Notes: a model not told the origin generated them from the letters alone. DNA of 11,298 nt from Moraxellaceae bacterium (GCA_021156385.1 JAJNDL010000012.1:1-11298), one strand, 5' to 3'; positions 1-7,739 are shown, numbered from the stretch's first letter. Numbers and translations: made by a program.

Positions 1-1
1 G

Positions 2-3000
2 CTGTCGCAGGCGCGCGCGCAGAGCGTGGCGGATTACCTGCAGGAGAAGCTCGGCCTGCCGGCGGACCGCGTGCAGGCCTTCGGCAAGGGTCCGGACGAA
101 CCGATCGCCGACAACGCCACGGCCAAGGGCAAGGAATCCAACCGCCGCGTCGAGCTCAAGGTCTTCGCTGTGAGCAAGGCGGAAGACACGCATCTCGACG
201 TGCAGAGCGGCGACTCCGGCGAGCGCGGCAAGCGCTGGTCGGAGTGGCAGGCGGTCTTGGTCGACGAGCCCGCGGCGGTCGAGGCCGACGCCGCGCGCGA
301 TACGCCGCCGGCGCCGGCCGACGACGGCATGGGCCTGCTCTCGCACCGCGACGGCGAAGTCGTCGCCGACCGCATCCAGGCGCTGCGCATCCGCGTCGAC
401 AGCCGCCTCAAGACCGAGATCACGCTGGACGGCCGGCCCATCCCCGACGACCGCCTCGGCTTCCGCAAGACCGAGGGCAACAACACGCTGATGAGCTATG
501 TCGGCGTCGACTTCGGCGAGGCCGGCCCGCACGTCGTGCACGTGCGCGGCGTCGACCCCTTCGGCATCGCGCGCATCGACCAGAAGGTGAAGGTGATCGT
601 CGCCTCCGATATCACCCGCATCCGCGTCGCGAAGAGCCCGGAGAACGTCGCCGACGGCCGCACGCCGGTAGCGGTGAAGGTCGAGCTGGTGGATGCCTCC
701 GGCCGCGTCGTGCCGGCCGCCGTCGACCTGCGCCTCGTCAACCACGGCGGCCTGCGCCCGCTCGTCACCAGCGATGCCGAGCGCGCGCTGTCGCGCAGCG
801 CCGGCAAGGTCCCGGTGGCCGCCGACGGCCTCATGAAGTTCGCACCGGTGACGCGCTCCGGCCTCTACACCATCGAGGTTGCCTACAACAACGCGGTGGA
901 GAAGATCCCCGTCTACGTGAAGCCGGAGAAGCGCGAGTGGATCCTGGTGGCGCTGGCCGAAGGCTCGCTCGCCGCGAAGACGGTCTCCGGCAACATGCAG
1001 GCCGCCAATGCCGCGGGCGCCAGCGACGATCTCTGGCAGGACGGCCGCACGGCCTTCTTCGCCAAGGGCCAGATCAAGGGCAAGTGGCTGCTGACCATGG
1101 CCTACGACAGCAACCGCGAGCGCGCCACCGCCTTCGGTGGCGCCATCAATCCCGAGCAGTTCTACACGCTCTATGCCGACGCCGCCGATCCGCGCGCCGA
1201 CGCGCCCTCCAAGGAAAAACTCTACCTGCGCATCGAGAAGGACGCCTTCTACGCGCTGTTCGGCGACTTCGACACCGGCATGACCGAAGTCGAGCTCGGC
1301 CGCTACACGCGTGCGCTCACCGGCCTCAAGACCGAGTACCACGACGCGCGCTACGACCTGAACTTCTTCGCCGCCGACACCGGCCGCGGCTTCGTGCGCG
1401 ACGAGATGCGCGGCGACGGCACCTCCGGCCTCTACCGCCTGCGCACACAGCGGGTGATTGCCGGCTCCGACCGCGTGCGCATCGAGACCCGCGACCGCTT
1501 CAAGTCGGAGGTCGTGCTCGCCTCGCAGACGCTGTCGCGCTGGGCCGACTACAACATCGACTACCTCCGCGGCGAAATCTTCTTCAAGGCGCCGGTGCCG
1601 AGCCAGGACGCCAGCCTCAACCCGGTCTGGATCGTGGTCGAGTACGAGACCGAGCTGAACGGCGGCGACGCGCTGAATGCCGGGGGCCGCGCCGCGGTGA
1701 AATTCGAGGGCGGCCGCGGCGTCGTCGGGGTCAGCACGGTGCAGGAGGAGAACGGCGTCCAGCAGGGCAAGCTGAATGCGGTGGATGCCTCGTACCGCGT
1801 CACGCCGGCCGACACCCTGCGCATCGAACTCGCCGGCAGCGCCGTCGACACGCTGGCCGGCAGCCGCGACGGCAACGCCCAGCTGCTCGAGTGGAAGCGC
1901 GACAGCCAGAAGCTCAAGGGCCGCGCCTACGTGCGCGAGCAGGAAGGCGGCTTCGGCCTCGGCCAGCAGAGCGGCACCGAGGACGGCACGCGCAAGCTCG
2001 GCGTCGAAGGCCGCTACCAGCTCTGGCAGGACACCGCGATCACCGCCGACATCTTCCAGCAGGAGATGCTCGCCTCCGGCGCCTCGCGCCAGGTGCTGGA
2101 CCTGCGCCGCGAAACCACGCGCGACCGCTACGCCTACGGCATCGGCCTGCGCCACGTCGACGAGCAGATGGGCGTCGGCAACGACCGCACCGCGCAGCAG
2201 CTCGCGCTCTCCGGCCGCTACGCCATGCCGAACAAGAAGGTGAAGCTGCGCTCCAACGTCGAGCTCGGGCTCGCAGGCAGCAGCGAGAGCATGGATTTCC
2301 CGGACCGCTTCCTGGTCGGCGCCGACTACCAGGCGCACAAGAAAGTACTGTTCCAGCTCGAGCAGGAGTGGGCCACCAGCCAGTTGCAGGACACCGAGAA
2401 CACGCGCTTCGGCATCCAGACCCAGCCTTGGCAGGGCGCACGCATCGGCACCACGCTGGACCACGAGGCGCGCGAGAGCGGCGAGCGTCTGCGCGGCAAC
2501 CTCGGCCTCGGCCAGGCCCTGACGCTGACGCCGCAGTGGACCGCCGACCTCGGCTACGACCACGCCGCGACACTGCGCAGCACCGCGAACCCGGTGTTCA
2601 ATCCCGCGCTGCCGCCGGCCTTCGGCGCCGCCACCGCCGATTTCTGGGCGGCCAGCGCCGGCGCCAACTACCGCCACGCCGACATCAAGGGCATCGGCCG
2701 CATCGAGCGCCGCGAGGCCGACGACGAGAAGCGCTGGAACTTCGTCGGCGGCTACTACCGCGAACTGAATCCGGAGATCGCCGTGGCCGTCGGCCTCACC
2801 GCCGCGCTCGCCAAGCGCGACAGCGGCGTCGAAGAGGACAGCATCCTGCTGCGCGGCTCGCTGGCCTGGCGCCCGGACGACGCGCACTGGATCCTGCTCG
2901 ACCGCCTCGACTACGGCGTCGACAGCAAGACCAACGCCCTCGGCAGCTACGAGGGCAAGCGCCTGGTCAACAACCTCAACGCCAACCGCCGCTGGGACGA

Positions 3001-4081
3001 CAACCAGCTCGCGCTGCAGTACGGCTCCAAGTTCGTCTTCGACACCATCGATGCCACGAGCTACAGCGGCTACACCGACCTCATCGGCGTGGAGTGGCGG
3101 CGCGACATCGACGAGCGCTGGGACATCGGCTGGCAGAACAGCCTCCTGCACTCCTGGGAGCCGGGCATCATGGACATGGGCTACGGCCTCTCGGTGGGTT
3201 ACACGCCGATGCGCAACGCCTGGGTGAGCCTGGGCTACAACTTCGAGGGCTTCACCGACGCCGACTTCAGCGCCGGCGAATACAGCGCGCAGGGTCTCTA
3301 CCTCAAGCTGCGCCTCAAGGTCGACCAGCACAGCATCAGGCAGATCTGGAGCGATGCGCGCGGCGTGTTCGGCCGTGGCAGCGACGCTGCGGCGACGGCC
3401 GCCCCGGCGCAGGGCGAGGCCGCGCCGGCTGCGGCAGCTCCTGAAGAGTCGGCGGAAGCTCCCGCGGCCGTGCCGGCCACCACCGGCGCCGAGCTCGACC
3501 GTCTCGCCGCGCCCGTGCCGGACAGCACGACGCTGCTGCCGGCGCAGAAGACCCCGGCCCCGGTCATGATGAAGGTCATCGATCCCTATGCGGCGGCGGC
3601 CGCGGCAGCGGCGGCAGCGACCGAGGCTGTGCCGCCTCCGACGAAGCCGGCGACCGGCAAGCGCCCGCCTGCCGGCGCGGCAGCGGTCAAGGCTTCTGCG
3701 GCGAAGTCTCCTACCGCCAGGACTCCTGCCGCGAAGGCGCCTGCAGCAGCCGTGCCGGCAGGCAGCGCGGCAGCCAGCGTGCCGGTGGTATCGCCGCGCG
3801 CCGTCGGCAAGAACCCGGCCCAGGCGCAGCGCATCGAGGAAACCCGGGCCAAGCTGAAGCGCCGCGTGGAGACGCAGGAGCGTCGCGAACGCCTGAAGCA
3901 GAAGGCGACCAGCCTGGAAGAAGTGCAGGCGGAACTGGCGGCGGAAGATGCGGCCTCGGCCGGCAAGTACTCCGAGACGTCGCTGGAGCGCGAGCGCCGT
4001 CGCGAGCGCAAGCTGCGCCGCGAACGCCTCGACCAGAAGAAGCAGCAGGTGCAGAAGGTGCTGAAGTCCGCGCAGAACTGA
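2..4081 (+). CDS. Large outer-membrane protein (5'-partial): OmpA-like domain, Ig-like domains, beta-barrel, charged C-terminal tail
   Basis: The reading frame is open from the first complete codon at position 2, so the true start lies outside the window; the GTG at 26 sits inside a domain and is not a credible start. Bases 2-170 encode the end of an OmpA C-terminal (peptidoglycan-binding) domain, with an LSQARAQSVADYL helix, a G-KGPDEP loop and the closing NRRVELKVF strand. Bases ~335-605 and ~605-940 look like two Ig-like beta domains; the second starts around ADGRTPVAVKVELVD. From ~1065 to ~3330 there are alternating hydrophobic/polar strands rich in Tyr, Trp and Arg, as expected for an outer-membrane beta-barrel; its early part (~1440-1655) has an RDR...DYNIDYLRGEIFF signature. 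An Ala/Pro-rich linker (~3370-3800, poly-Ala at ~3590-3620) and an Arg/Lys/Glu-rich helical tail (~3810-4078) follow. OmpA domains face the periplasm; the barrel is my inference from pattern. No TonB box or plug is seen. Cargo or function is unknown; a surface, adhesion or transport role is possible. Confidence 0.72.
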   Translation: MSQARAQSVADYLQEKLGLPADRVQAFGKGPDEPIADNATAKGKESNRRVELKVFAVSKAEDTHLDVQSGDSGERGKRWSEWQAVLVDEPAAVEADAARDTPPAPADDGMGLLSHRDGEVVADRIQALRIRVDSRLKTEITLDGRPIPDDRLGFRKTEGNNTLMSYVGVDFGEAGPHVVHVRGVDPFGIARIDQKVKVIVASDITRIRVAKSPENVADGRTPVAVKVELVDASGRVVPAAVDLRLVNHGGLRPLVTSDAERALSRSAGKVPVAADGLMKFAPVTRSGLYTIEVAYNNAVEKIPVYVKPEKREWILVALAEGSLAAKTVSGNMQAANAAGASDDLWQDGRTAFFAKGQIKGKWLLTMAYDSNRERATAFGGAINPEQFYTLYADAADPRADAPSKEKLYLRIEKDAFYALFGDFDTGMTEVELGRYTRALTGLKTEYHDARYDLNFFAADTGRGFVRDEMRGDGTSGLYRLRTQRVIAGSDRVRIETRDRFKSEVVLASQTLSRWADYNIDYLRGEIFFKAPVPSQDASLNPVWIVVEYETELNGGDALNAGGRAAVKFEGGRGVVGVSTVQEENGVQQGKLNAVDASYRVTPADTLRIELAGSAVDTLAGSRDGNAQLLEWKRDSQKLKGRAYVREQEGGFGLGQQSGTEDGTRKLGVEGRYQLWQDTAITADIFQQEMLASGASRQVLDLRRETTRDRYAYGIGLRHVDEQMGVGNDRTAQQLALSGRYAMPNKKVKLRSNVELGLAGSSESMDFPDRFLVGADYQAHKKVLFQLEQEWATSQLQDTENTRFGIQTQPWQGARIGTTLDHEARESGERLRGNLGLGQALTLTPQWTADLGYDHAATLRSTANPVFNPALPPAFGAATADFWAASAGANYRHADIKGIGRIERREADDEKRWNFVGGYYRELNPEIAVAVGLTAALAKRDSGVEEDSILLRGSLAWRPDDAHWILLDRLDYGVDSKTNALGSYEGKRLVNNLNANRRWDDNQLALQYGSKFVFDTIDATSYSGYTDLIGVEWRRDIDERWDIGWQNSLLHSWEPGIMDMGYGLSVGYTPMRNAWVSLGYNFEGFTDADFSAGEYSAQGLYLKLRLKVDQHSIRQIWSDARGVFGRGSDAAATAAPAQGEAAPAAAAPEESAEAPAAVPATTGAELDRLAAPVPDSTTLLPAQKTPAPVMMKVIDPYAAAAAAAAAATEAVPPPTKPATGKRPPAGAAAVKASAAKSPTARTPAAKAPAAAVPAGSAAASVPVVSPRAVGKNPAQAQRIEETRAKLKRRVETQERRERLKQKATSLEEVQAELAAEDAASAGKYSETSLERERRRERKLRRERLDQKKQQVQKVLKSAQN

Positions 4082-4279
4082 AGCGGGCGGCGCCGGCGCC
4101 GGGAAGAAGGCGGCGCGGTTGCTGCAGGCCGGGCTTCAGGCCGGCGAGGGCGGCTGTGCCGGCATGGCCGCCCTGAAGGAGCTTGCCGCGGCCCCGGGCT
4201 CAGGCCTGGCCGCTCGTGCTCCGGCGCGAGGCGCGTCCGCAGCGGCTCCGCCCCGGCTATTCCGGCGCCGGGCCTGCCT
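4082..4279. other. Gene-free stretch between convergent genes, with a weak stem-loop
   Basis: This GC-rich stretch separates the 3' ends of the large envelope gene and nth. I see a perfect palindrome GGCGCCGGCGCC at 4089-4100, and a stem AGGGCGGC (4147-4154) / GCCGCCCT (4167-4174) enclosing a 12-base loop. No T-run follows either, so a classical intrinsic terminator is not shown; the stem-loop might still end or protect the converging transcripts. One + frame stays open through most of the interval, but it lacks a convincing start and ribosome site, and is what high GC produces by chance. Confidence 0.4.
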
Positions 4280-4915
4280 TCAGTCGTAGACCTTGTCCCT
4301 GAACTCGCAGAGGTCCTCGATCAGGCAGGCACCGCAGCGCGGCTTGCGCGCGATGCAGGTGTAGCGGCCGTGCAGGATCAGCCAGTGGTGCGCGTCCTGC
4401 CGGTATTCCGGCGGCGTGAATTTCTCCAGCTTTTTTTCCACTTCCACGACGTCCTTGCCAGGCGCGATCTTCGTGCGGTTGCTGACGCGGAAGATGTGCG
4501 TGTCCACCGCGATGGTGGGATGGCCGAAGGCCGTGTTGAGCACCACGTTCGCGGTCTTGCGGCCGACGCCGGGCAGCGCCTCCAGCGCCTCGCGCGATTC
4601 CGGCACCTGGCCGCCATGCTGCTCGACGAGGATGCGGCAGGTCTTGATCACGTTCTCCGCCTTGGTGCGGAAGAAGTTGATGGTGCTGATGTACTCCTTC
4701 AGGCCCTCGACGCCGAGCGCGAGGATTTTCTGCGGCGTGTTGGCGACGGGATAGAGCTTCGCCGTGGCCTTGTTGACGCCGACATCGGTGGCCTGCGCCG
4801 AGAGGATGACGGCGATCAGCAGCTCGAAGGGCGTGCTGTAGTTGAGCTCGGTGGTGGGATGCGGGTTCGCGGCCTGGAAGCGGGCGAAGATTTCGGCGCG
4901 TTTGGCGGGGTTCAT
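4280..4915 (-). CDS. nth: Endonuclease III (DNA glycosylase/AP lyase)
   Basis: This 211-residue protein is a base-excision-repair enzyme that removes oxidised pyrimidines and cleaves the abasic strand by beta-elimination. The helix-hairpin-helix is LPGVGRKTANVVLN (residues 114-127), with the Schiff-base lysine K120; the catalytic aspartate is D138 in AVDTH. A C-X6-C-X2-C-X5-C [4Fe-4S] motif (C187, C194, C197, C203) closes the protein. Length and these residue numbers agree with E. coli Nth as I know it, so it appears full length and intact. The ATG at 4915 is the only sensible start because an in-frame TGA lies five codons upstream. The nearest Shine-Dalgarno-like AAGGA is 16 bases before the ATG, which is far, so translation may be modest. 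In many proteobacteria nth sits directly downstream of rnf genes; here the rnfB-like gene is about 2 kb upstream on the same strand with two opposite-strand genes between. Confidence 0.97.
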   Translation of the reverse strand: MNPAKRAEIFARFQAANPHPTTELNYSTPFELLIAVILSAQATDVGVNKATAKLYPVANTPQKILALGVEGLKEYISTINFFRTKAENVIKTCRILVEQHGGQVPESREALEALPGVGRKTANVVLNTAFGHPTIAVDTHIFRVSNRTKIAPGKDVVEVEKKLEKFTPPEYRQDAHHWLILHGRYTCIARKPRCGACLIEDLCEFRDKVYD

Positions 4916-4951
4916 GGCCTGGGCTAATCAATCCTTCGGAGGCGAGCCGGA

Positions 4952-4982
4952 ATTCTAGGGGCCGGACCCGCCGGCCTGCCAA
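4952..4982 (-). promoter_or_regulatory. Candidate sigma70 promoter for nth
   Basis: Read on the minus strand, TTGGCA (4982-4977) and TAGAAT (4957-4952) each match five of six consensus bases of the -35 and -10 boxes. The spacer is 19 bases, longer than the preferred 17. Transcription would begin about 30 bases before the nth ATG. The placement just upstream of nth, in an otherwise GC-rich region, supports it; the long spacer lowers confidence. Confidence 0.42.
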
Positions 4983-5000
4983 GATTTTCCGCAAAGTCGC

Positions 5001-5081
5001 GCCGTTGGGGGGATTTCCCACGGCACTGTCAGTATTTGCTGCCCCGGAGGCGCCACCGGAGGCTGGTCGCCTCCCAACGGC
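5001..5081. repeat. Inverted repeat and nested stem-loop in the nth/SDR divergent region
   Basis: GCCGTTGGG (5001-5009) is repeated inverted and perfectly as CCCAACGGC (5073-5081), 63 bases apart. Inside and overlapping it, GGAGGCG (5046-5052) pairs with CGCCTCC (5068-5074) around a 15-base loop; the two right arms overlap at 5073-5074, so both full stems cannot form at once. A further hairpin GCGCC-AAC-GGCGC lies at 5107-5119, and the heptamer CAAGATT occurs at 4980-4986 and 5087-5093. If transcribed with the SDR gene these would lie in its leader. Whether they are regulatory or chance products of high GC cannot be settled here. Confidence 0.4.
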
Positions 5082-5152
5082 TGAGGCAAGATTCTGCCCC
5101 TGCGTAGCGCCAACGGCGCCTGTCGCCTGTCCCGCAAGACGGATTCCTCATA

Positions 5153-5158
5153 AAGGAG
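5153..5158 (+). promoter_or_regulatory. Ribosome binding site that decides the SDR start
   Basis: AAGGAG lies only one base before the ATG at 5160 but seven bases before the in-frame ATG at 5166. Normal Shine-Dalgarno spacing therefore favours the second ATG, two codons downstream. Confidence 0.75.
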
Positions 5159-5165
5159 TATGCCC

Positions 5166-5963
5166 ATGCCCGCCTCTCTCGCCGGCCGTACGGCCCTCAT
5201 TACCGGCGCTTCCGCCGGGATTGGCGAAGCCTTCGCCCGCCTGCTCGCCGCCCAGGGCGCCAATGTCTTCCTGGTGGCACGCCGCGAGGAGCGCCTGCGC
5301 GCCCTGGCCGACGAGCTCGAGCAGGAGCACGGCATCCGCGCCGAGGTCTGCGCCGTGGACCTGTCGCGGACGGAGGCAGTGCGCGAGATCGTCGCCACCG
5401 CCGAGCGCATGCGCCTGGACATCGATATCCTCGTCAACAACGCCGGCTTCGCCGCCAGCAAGAACTTCCTCAGCAGCGAATGGGCCGAGCTGAGCGCCGA
5501 GATGCAGGTGATGATGGGTACGGTGACCGAGCTCATCCACCGCTTCGCGCCGGCCATGAAGGCGCGCGGCTACGGCCGCATCATCAACCTCGCCTCGCTG
5601 GCCGCCTTCGCGCCGACCGCGCCCTCCATGCTCTACACCGGCATCAAGGCCTTCGTGCTCAATATCTCCGAAGCCATCGACATGGAGCTGAAGCCGCACG
5701 GCGTGTACGTGACGGCGCTCTGTCCGGGCTTCACCTGGTCCGAGTTCCACGATGTGCAGGGCACGCGCGAGCTCACCGACCGGCTGCCAAACTTCATGTG
5801 GCAGGACGCGGAAACGGTGGCGCGCGCCGGCCTCGACGCCGTCATGGCGGGCCGCCCCGTCTGCGTGCCGGGCGCCGTCAACAAGACCCTGGCCTTCACC
5901 TCGCGCCTCCTGCCGGAGCGCATGCGCTACCAGCTCGGCAAGGTCGGCAAGATGGTGGAGTGA
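5166..5963 (+). CDS. SDR-family NAD(P)-dependent oxidoreductase (classical short-chain dehydrogenase)
   Basis: This 265-residue protein is a cytosolic Rossmann-fold oxidoreductase acting on an alcohol/carbonyl substrate that cannot be identified here. The cofactor-binding TGASAGIG is at residues 13-20, and the ARR at about 38-40 after the second strand suggests a preference for NADP(H) (inference). NNAG is at 91-94. The catalytic serine is probably S144 (NLASLAAF), with Y157 and K161 of YxxxK following. The Asn of the usual N-S-Y-K tetrad aligns with M116 in QVMMGTVTEL. The PG motif is followed by FTWSEFHD, which I associate with a broad bacterial SDR subgroup. Length is normal. The start was chosen for its seven-base spacing from AAGGAG; the ATG at 5160 would add two residues. 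It lies 87 bases upstream of an alpha/beta hydrolase on the same strand, probably co-transcribed, and is divergent from nth. Confidence 0.93.
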   Translation: MPASLAGRTALITGASAGIGEAFARLLAAQGANVFLVARREERLRALADELEQEHGIRAEVCAVDLSRTEAVREIVATAERMRLDIDILVNNAGFAASKNFLSSEWAELSAEMQVMMGTVTELIHRFAPAMKARGYGRIINLASLAAFAPTAPSMLYTGIKAFVLNISEAIDMELKPHGVYVTALCPGFTWSEFHDVQGTRELTDRLPNFMWQDAETVARAGLDAVMAGRPVCVPGAVNKTLAFTSRLLPERMRYQLGKVGKMVE

Positions 5964-6050
5964 GAACGCGTCGACACTGCGTTTACGTATCAGGTGTTGA
6001 GGTGGCGGCGGTGCTCGCCGAGGCTTCAGAAAACTTCCGGGCGGTTCCCC

Positions 6051-6884
6051 ATGCCACAGCTGCAAACCTTCAAGGGCACGGTCTTCTACGATGAGCAGGG
6101 CAGCGGCGAACCGCTGCTGCTGCTGCATGCCAACCCCGGCGACCCGCGCGACTACGACGCGGTGCTGCCGGCCCTCGCGGCGAAATACCGCGTCATCCGC
6201 CTCACCTGGCCGGGCTATGGCGAAGCGCCGGCGCCGCTGCCGCCCTCGGCCGCTTCCGCGATGATGTTCGCCGAGCTGCTCGAGCAGTTCGTGGTGAAGA
6301 TGGATCTCGCCAATCTCCGTGTCATCGGTAATTCCGTCGGGGCCTATGCCGCGGCGCGCCTCGCCCTGTCGCGGCCGGAGCGCGTGCAGGCGCTGGTGCT
6401 GGTCTCGCCCGCGGGCTTCACCACGCACAACCGTGTCACGACGATGTTCTGCAACTTCAAGGGCAGCGAGCGCATCACGCGCTGGCTGAACGGCCTCATG
6501 GCCTTCCTCTACCTGCGCGTGAAGACGCCGGTGGTGCAGGCCATGCGTACCCGTGCCGCCACCGAGCAGCGCAGTCCGGATGCGGTGGCCGTGAACGCCG
6601 CGCTCTGGCGCAGCTTCACGCATCCCGAGCACGACCTGCGTTCGAGCGCGCGCTTCATCCAGGCGCGCACCATGGTCATCTCCGGCCGCCGCGATCCGCT
6701 GATTCCGGTGGCGGAGGGCCGGCTCGCCGCCGCGACCATTCCGCGCGCGAATTTCATCGTGCTGCCGTCGGGTCATGCGCCTTTCGCGGAAGTGCCGGAG
6801 AAATTCCTGGCGGTGGTGGCGCCCTTCCTGGAGCGGTGCGGTGAAGACAGCGCACCCAGCCCGGCCCTCGCCGCAAGCGGGTGA
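6051..6884 (+). CDS. Alpha/beta hydrolase
   Basis: This 277-residue protein has the full alpha/beta-hydrolase core. The oxyanion-hole region LLLHANPG is near residues 23-30, the nucleophile elbow GNSVGA puts the serine at S95, and the acid is probably D215 in SGRRDPLIP. The base is H242 in PSGHAPFAEVPEKF. It should hydrolyse an ester or similar bond, but the substrate is unknown. The strand-1 motif HANPG replaces the common HGxPG. No signal peptide or membrane segment is seen, so a cytosolic place is likely. The start was set at the first ATG followed by typical hydrolase sequence; an in-frame GTG at 5994 would add an Arg-rich 19-residue leader and is less likely. No strong Shine-Dalgarno precedes either. 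It follows the SDR gene and ends just before a bidirectional terminator, so the two genes probably form one short operon. Confidence 0.93.
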   Translation: MPQLQTFKGTVFYDEQGSGEPLLLLHANPGDPRDYDAVLPALAAKYRVIRLTWPGYGEAPAPLPPSAASAMMFAELLEQFVVKMDLANLRVIGNSVGAYAAARLALSRPERVQALVLVSPAGFTTHNRVTTMFCNFKGSERITRWLNGLMAFLYLRVKTPVVQAMRTRAATEQRSPDAVAVNAALWRSFTHPEHDLRSSARFIQARTMVISGRRDPLIPVAEGRLAAATIPRANFIVLPSGHAPFAEVPEKFLAVVAPFLERCGEDSAPSPALAASG

Positions 6885-6901
6885 AGCCGGGGCGAAGGCA
6901 T

Positions 6902-6929
6902 AAAAAAACCGGCGCACGCCGGTTTTTTT
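6902..6929. terminator. Bidirectional intrinsic terminator
   Basis: Seven A, the stem CCGGCG, the bases CA, the stem CGCCGG and seven T form one perfect inverted repeat; in practice the stem is CCGGC/GCCGG with a GCAC loop. The T-run serves the + strand hydrolase ending at 6884, and the A-run, read on the minus strand, serves the rnfB-like gene ending at 6947. Confidence 0.93.
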
Positions 6930-6946
6930 ATGGGAAGGACGGGGAG

Positions 6947-7711
6947 CTATTTTGCGTCGAAGGCGGCGGCTTCCGCGCGCAGCCGCTCCACCTCGGCGCG
7001 CAGCGCTGCCGTGTCGGCGCCACCGGCTTCGGCATCGGCGAGCTTGCGCTCGGCCTTCCTCAGGTTGCTGCGGGCGAGGGCGGCGGCAATGACGCGGGTC
7101 TTGTCGTCGGACGCCGGGGCAGCGGTGCCCGGCGCAGCAACGCCCGGCGCCACCGCGGTTGCTGCCAGCGGCGGCGTGATCACCGGTGCGGATTCGGCCT
7201 TTTCGCGCGCCAGGCGTGCCGTGCGTGCCTCGAAGCGGGCGCGGTAGTGGTTGGCCTGTGCCTGCTTCTGCGCCTTGTCCGTGACCTTGGGGTAGTCGTG
7301 CATCTCGATGCAGTCCACCGGGCAGACCGGCACGCAGAGGTCGCAGCCCGTGCATTCGTCCATGAGGATGGTGTGCATGAGCTTGGCCGCGCCCATGATG
7401 GCGTCGACCGGGCAGGCCTGGATGCACTTGGTGCAGCCGATGCATTCGGGCTCGCGGATGAAGGCGATGCGCCGGGTGGCGGGCTCCACGCCGAAGGCCG
7501 GGTCGAGCGGCAGTACCGGTTTGTGCAGCAGGGCCGCGAGGTCGGCGATGGTGTCGGCGCCGCCCGGCACGCAGCGGTTGTGCGGCGTGCCCGCGGCGAT
7601 TTCCTCGGCATAGGGCCGGCAGCCGGGCGTGCCGCACTTGCCGCACTGGGTCTGCGGGAGCAGCGCCTCGATCTGGTCGACGAGGGGGATGCGGCGGCTG
7701 GCTTCGGACAT
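6947..7711 (-). CDS. rnfB: RnfB-like electron-transport ferredoxin, soluble orphan form
   Basis: This 254-residue iron-sulphur protein resembles the B subunit of the Rnf/Rsx complex, which passes electrons between ferredoxin and membrane carriers. Residues 13-47 carry the RnfB [4Fe-4S] domain: [19 protein letters not shown] with C23, C26, C31 and C47. Two ferredoxin clusters follow: C90-X2-C93-X2-C96-X3-C100-P, and C120-X2-C123-X2-C126-X3-C130-P. E. coli RnfB begins with a membrane helix; here the protein starts [20 protein letters not shown], directly at the cluster domain, so it is probably soluble. After residue ~140 there is a charged stretch, an Ala/Pro-rich linker (~174-200) and a predicted coiled coil (~205-252), an extension absent from E. 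coli RnfB. No rnfA, C, D, G or E is in the window, so coupling to a complete Rnf complex is not shown. The ATG at 7711 is the best start, though no clear Shine-Dalgarno is present. Standalone RnfB proteins near nth are known in xanthomonads and betaproteobacteria; their partner is poorly defined. Confidence 0.9.
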   Translation of the reverse strand: MSEASRRIPLVDQIEALLPQTQCGKCGTPGCRPYAEEIAAGTPHNRCVPGGADTIADLAALLHKPVLPLDPAFGVEPATRRIAFIREPECIGCTKCIQACPVDAIMGAAKLMHTILMDECTGCDLCVPVCPVDCIEMHDYPKVTDKAQKQAQANHYRARFEARTARLAREKAESAPVITPPLAATAVAPGVAAPGTAAPASDDKTRVIAAALARSNLRKAERKLADAEAGGADTAALRAEVERLRAEAAAFDAK

Positions 7712-7739
7712 GGGGGCGGGTGCTGGAGCGTGAGCGGCA

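Noticed and set aside
244..3444. A second long + strand open frame (over 1000 codons) inside the envelope gene.
   Set aside because: Its translation is almost all Arg, Ala, Gly and Pro without domains; it is a high-GC shadow of the real frame.
2..4081. The first gene as a TonB-dependent receptor.
   Set aside because: No TonB box or plug domain is visible, and an OmpA-type domain with Ig-like domains precedes the barrel instead.
4083..4288. An open + frame of about 65 codons between the envelope gene and nth.
   Set aside because: No good start, no ribosome site, Ala/Arg/Gly-rich composition, and it runs into nth on the opposite strand.
4257..5021. A longer minus-strand open frame covering nth in another frame.
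   Set aside because: Low-complexity translation; the 4280-4915 frame encodes an intact Nth with all key residues.
5001..5120. Possible integron attC or REP-type element from the inverted repeats with GCCGTTGG/CCAACGGC.
   Set aside because: No integrase, no attC core-site pattern, and no second copy in the window; described only as inverted repeats.
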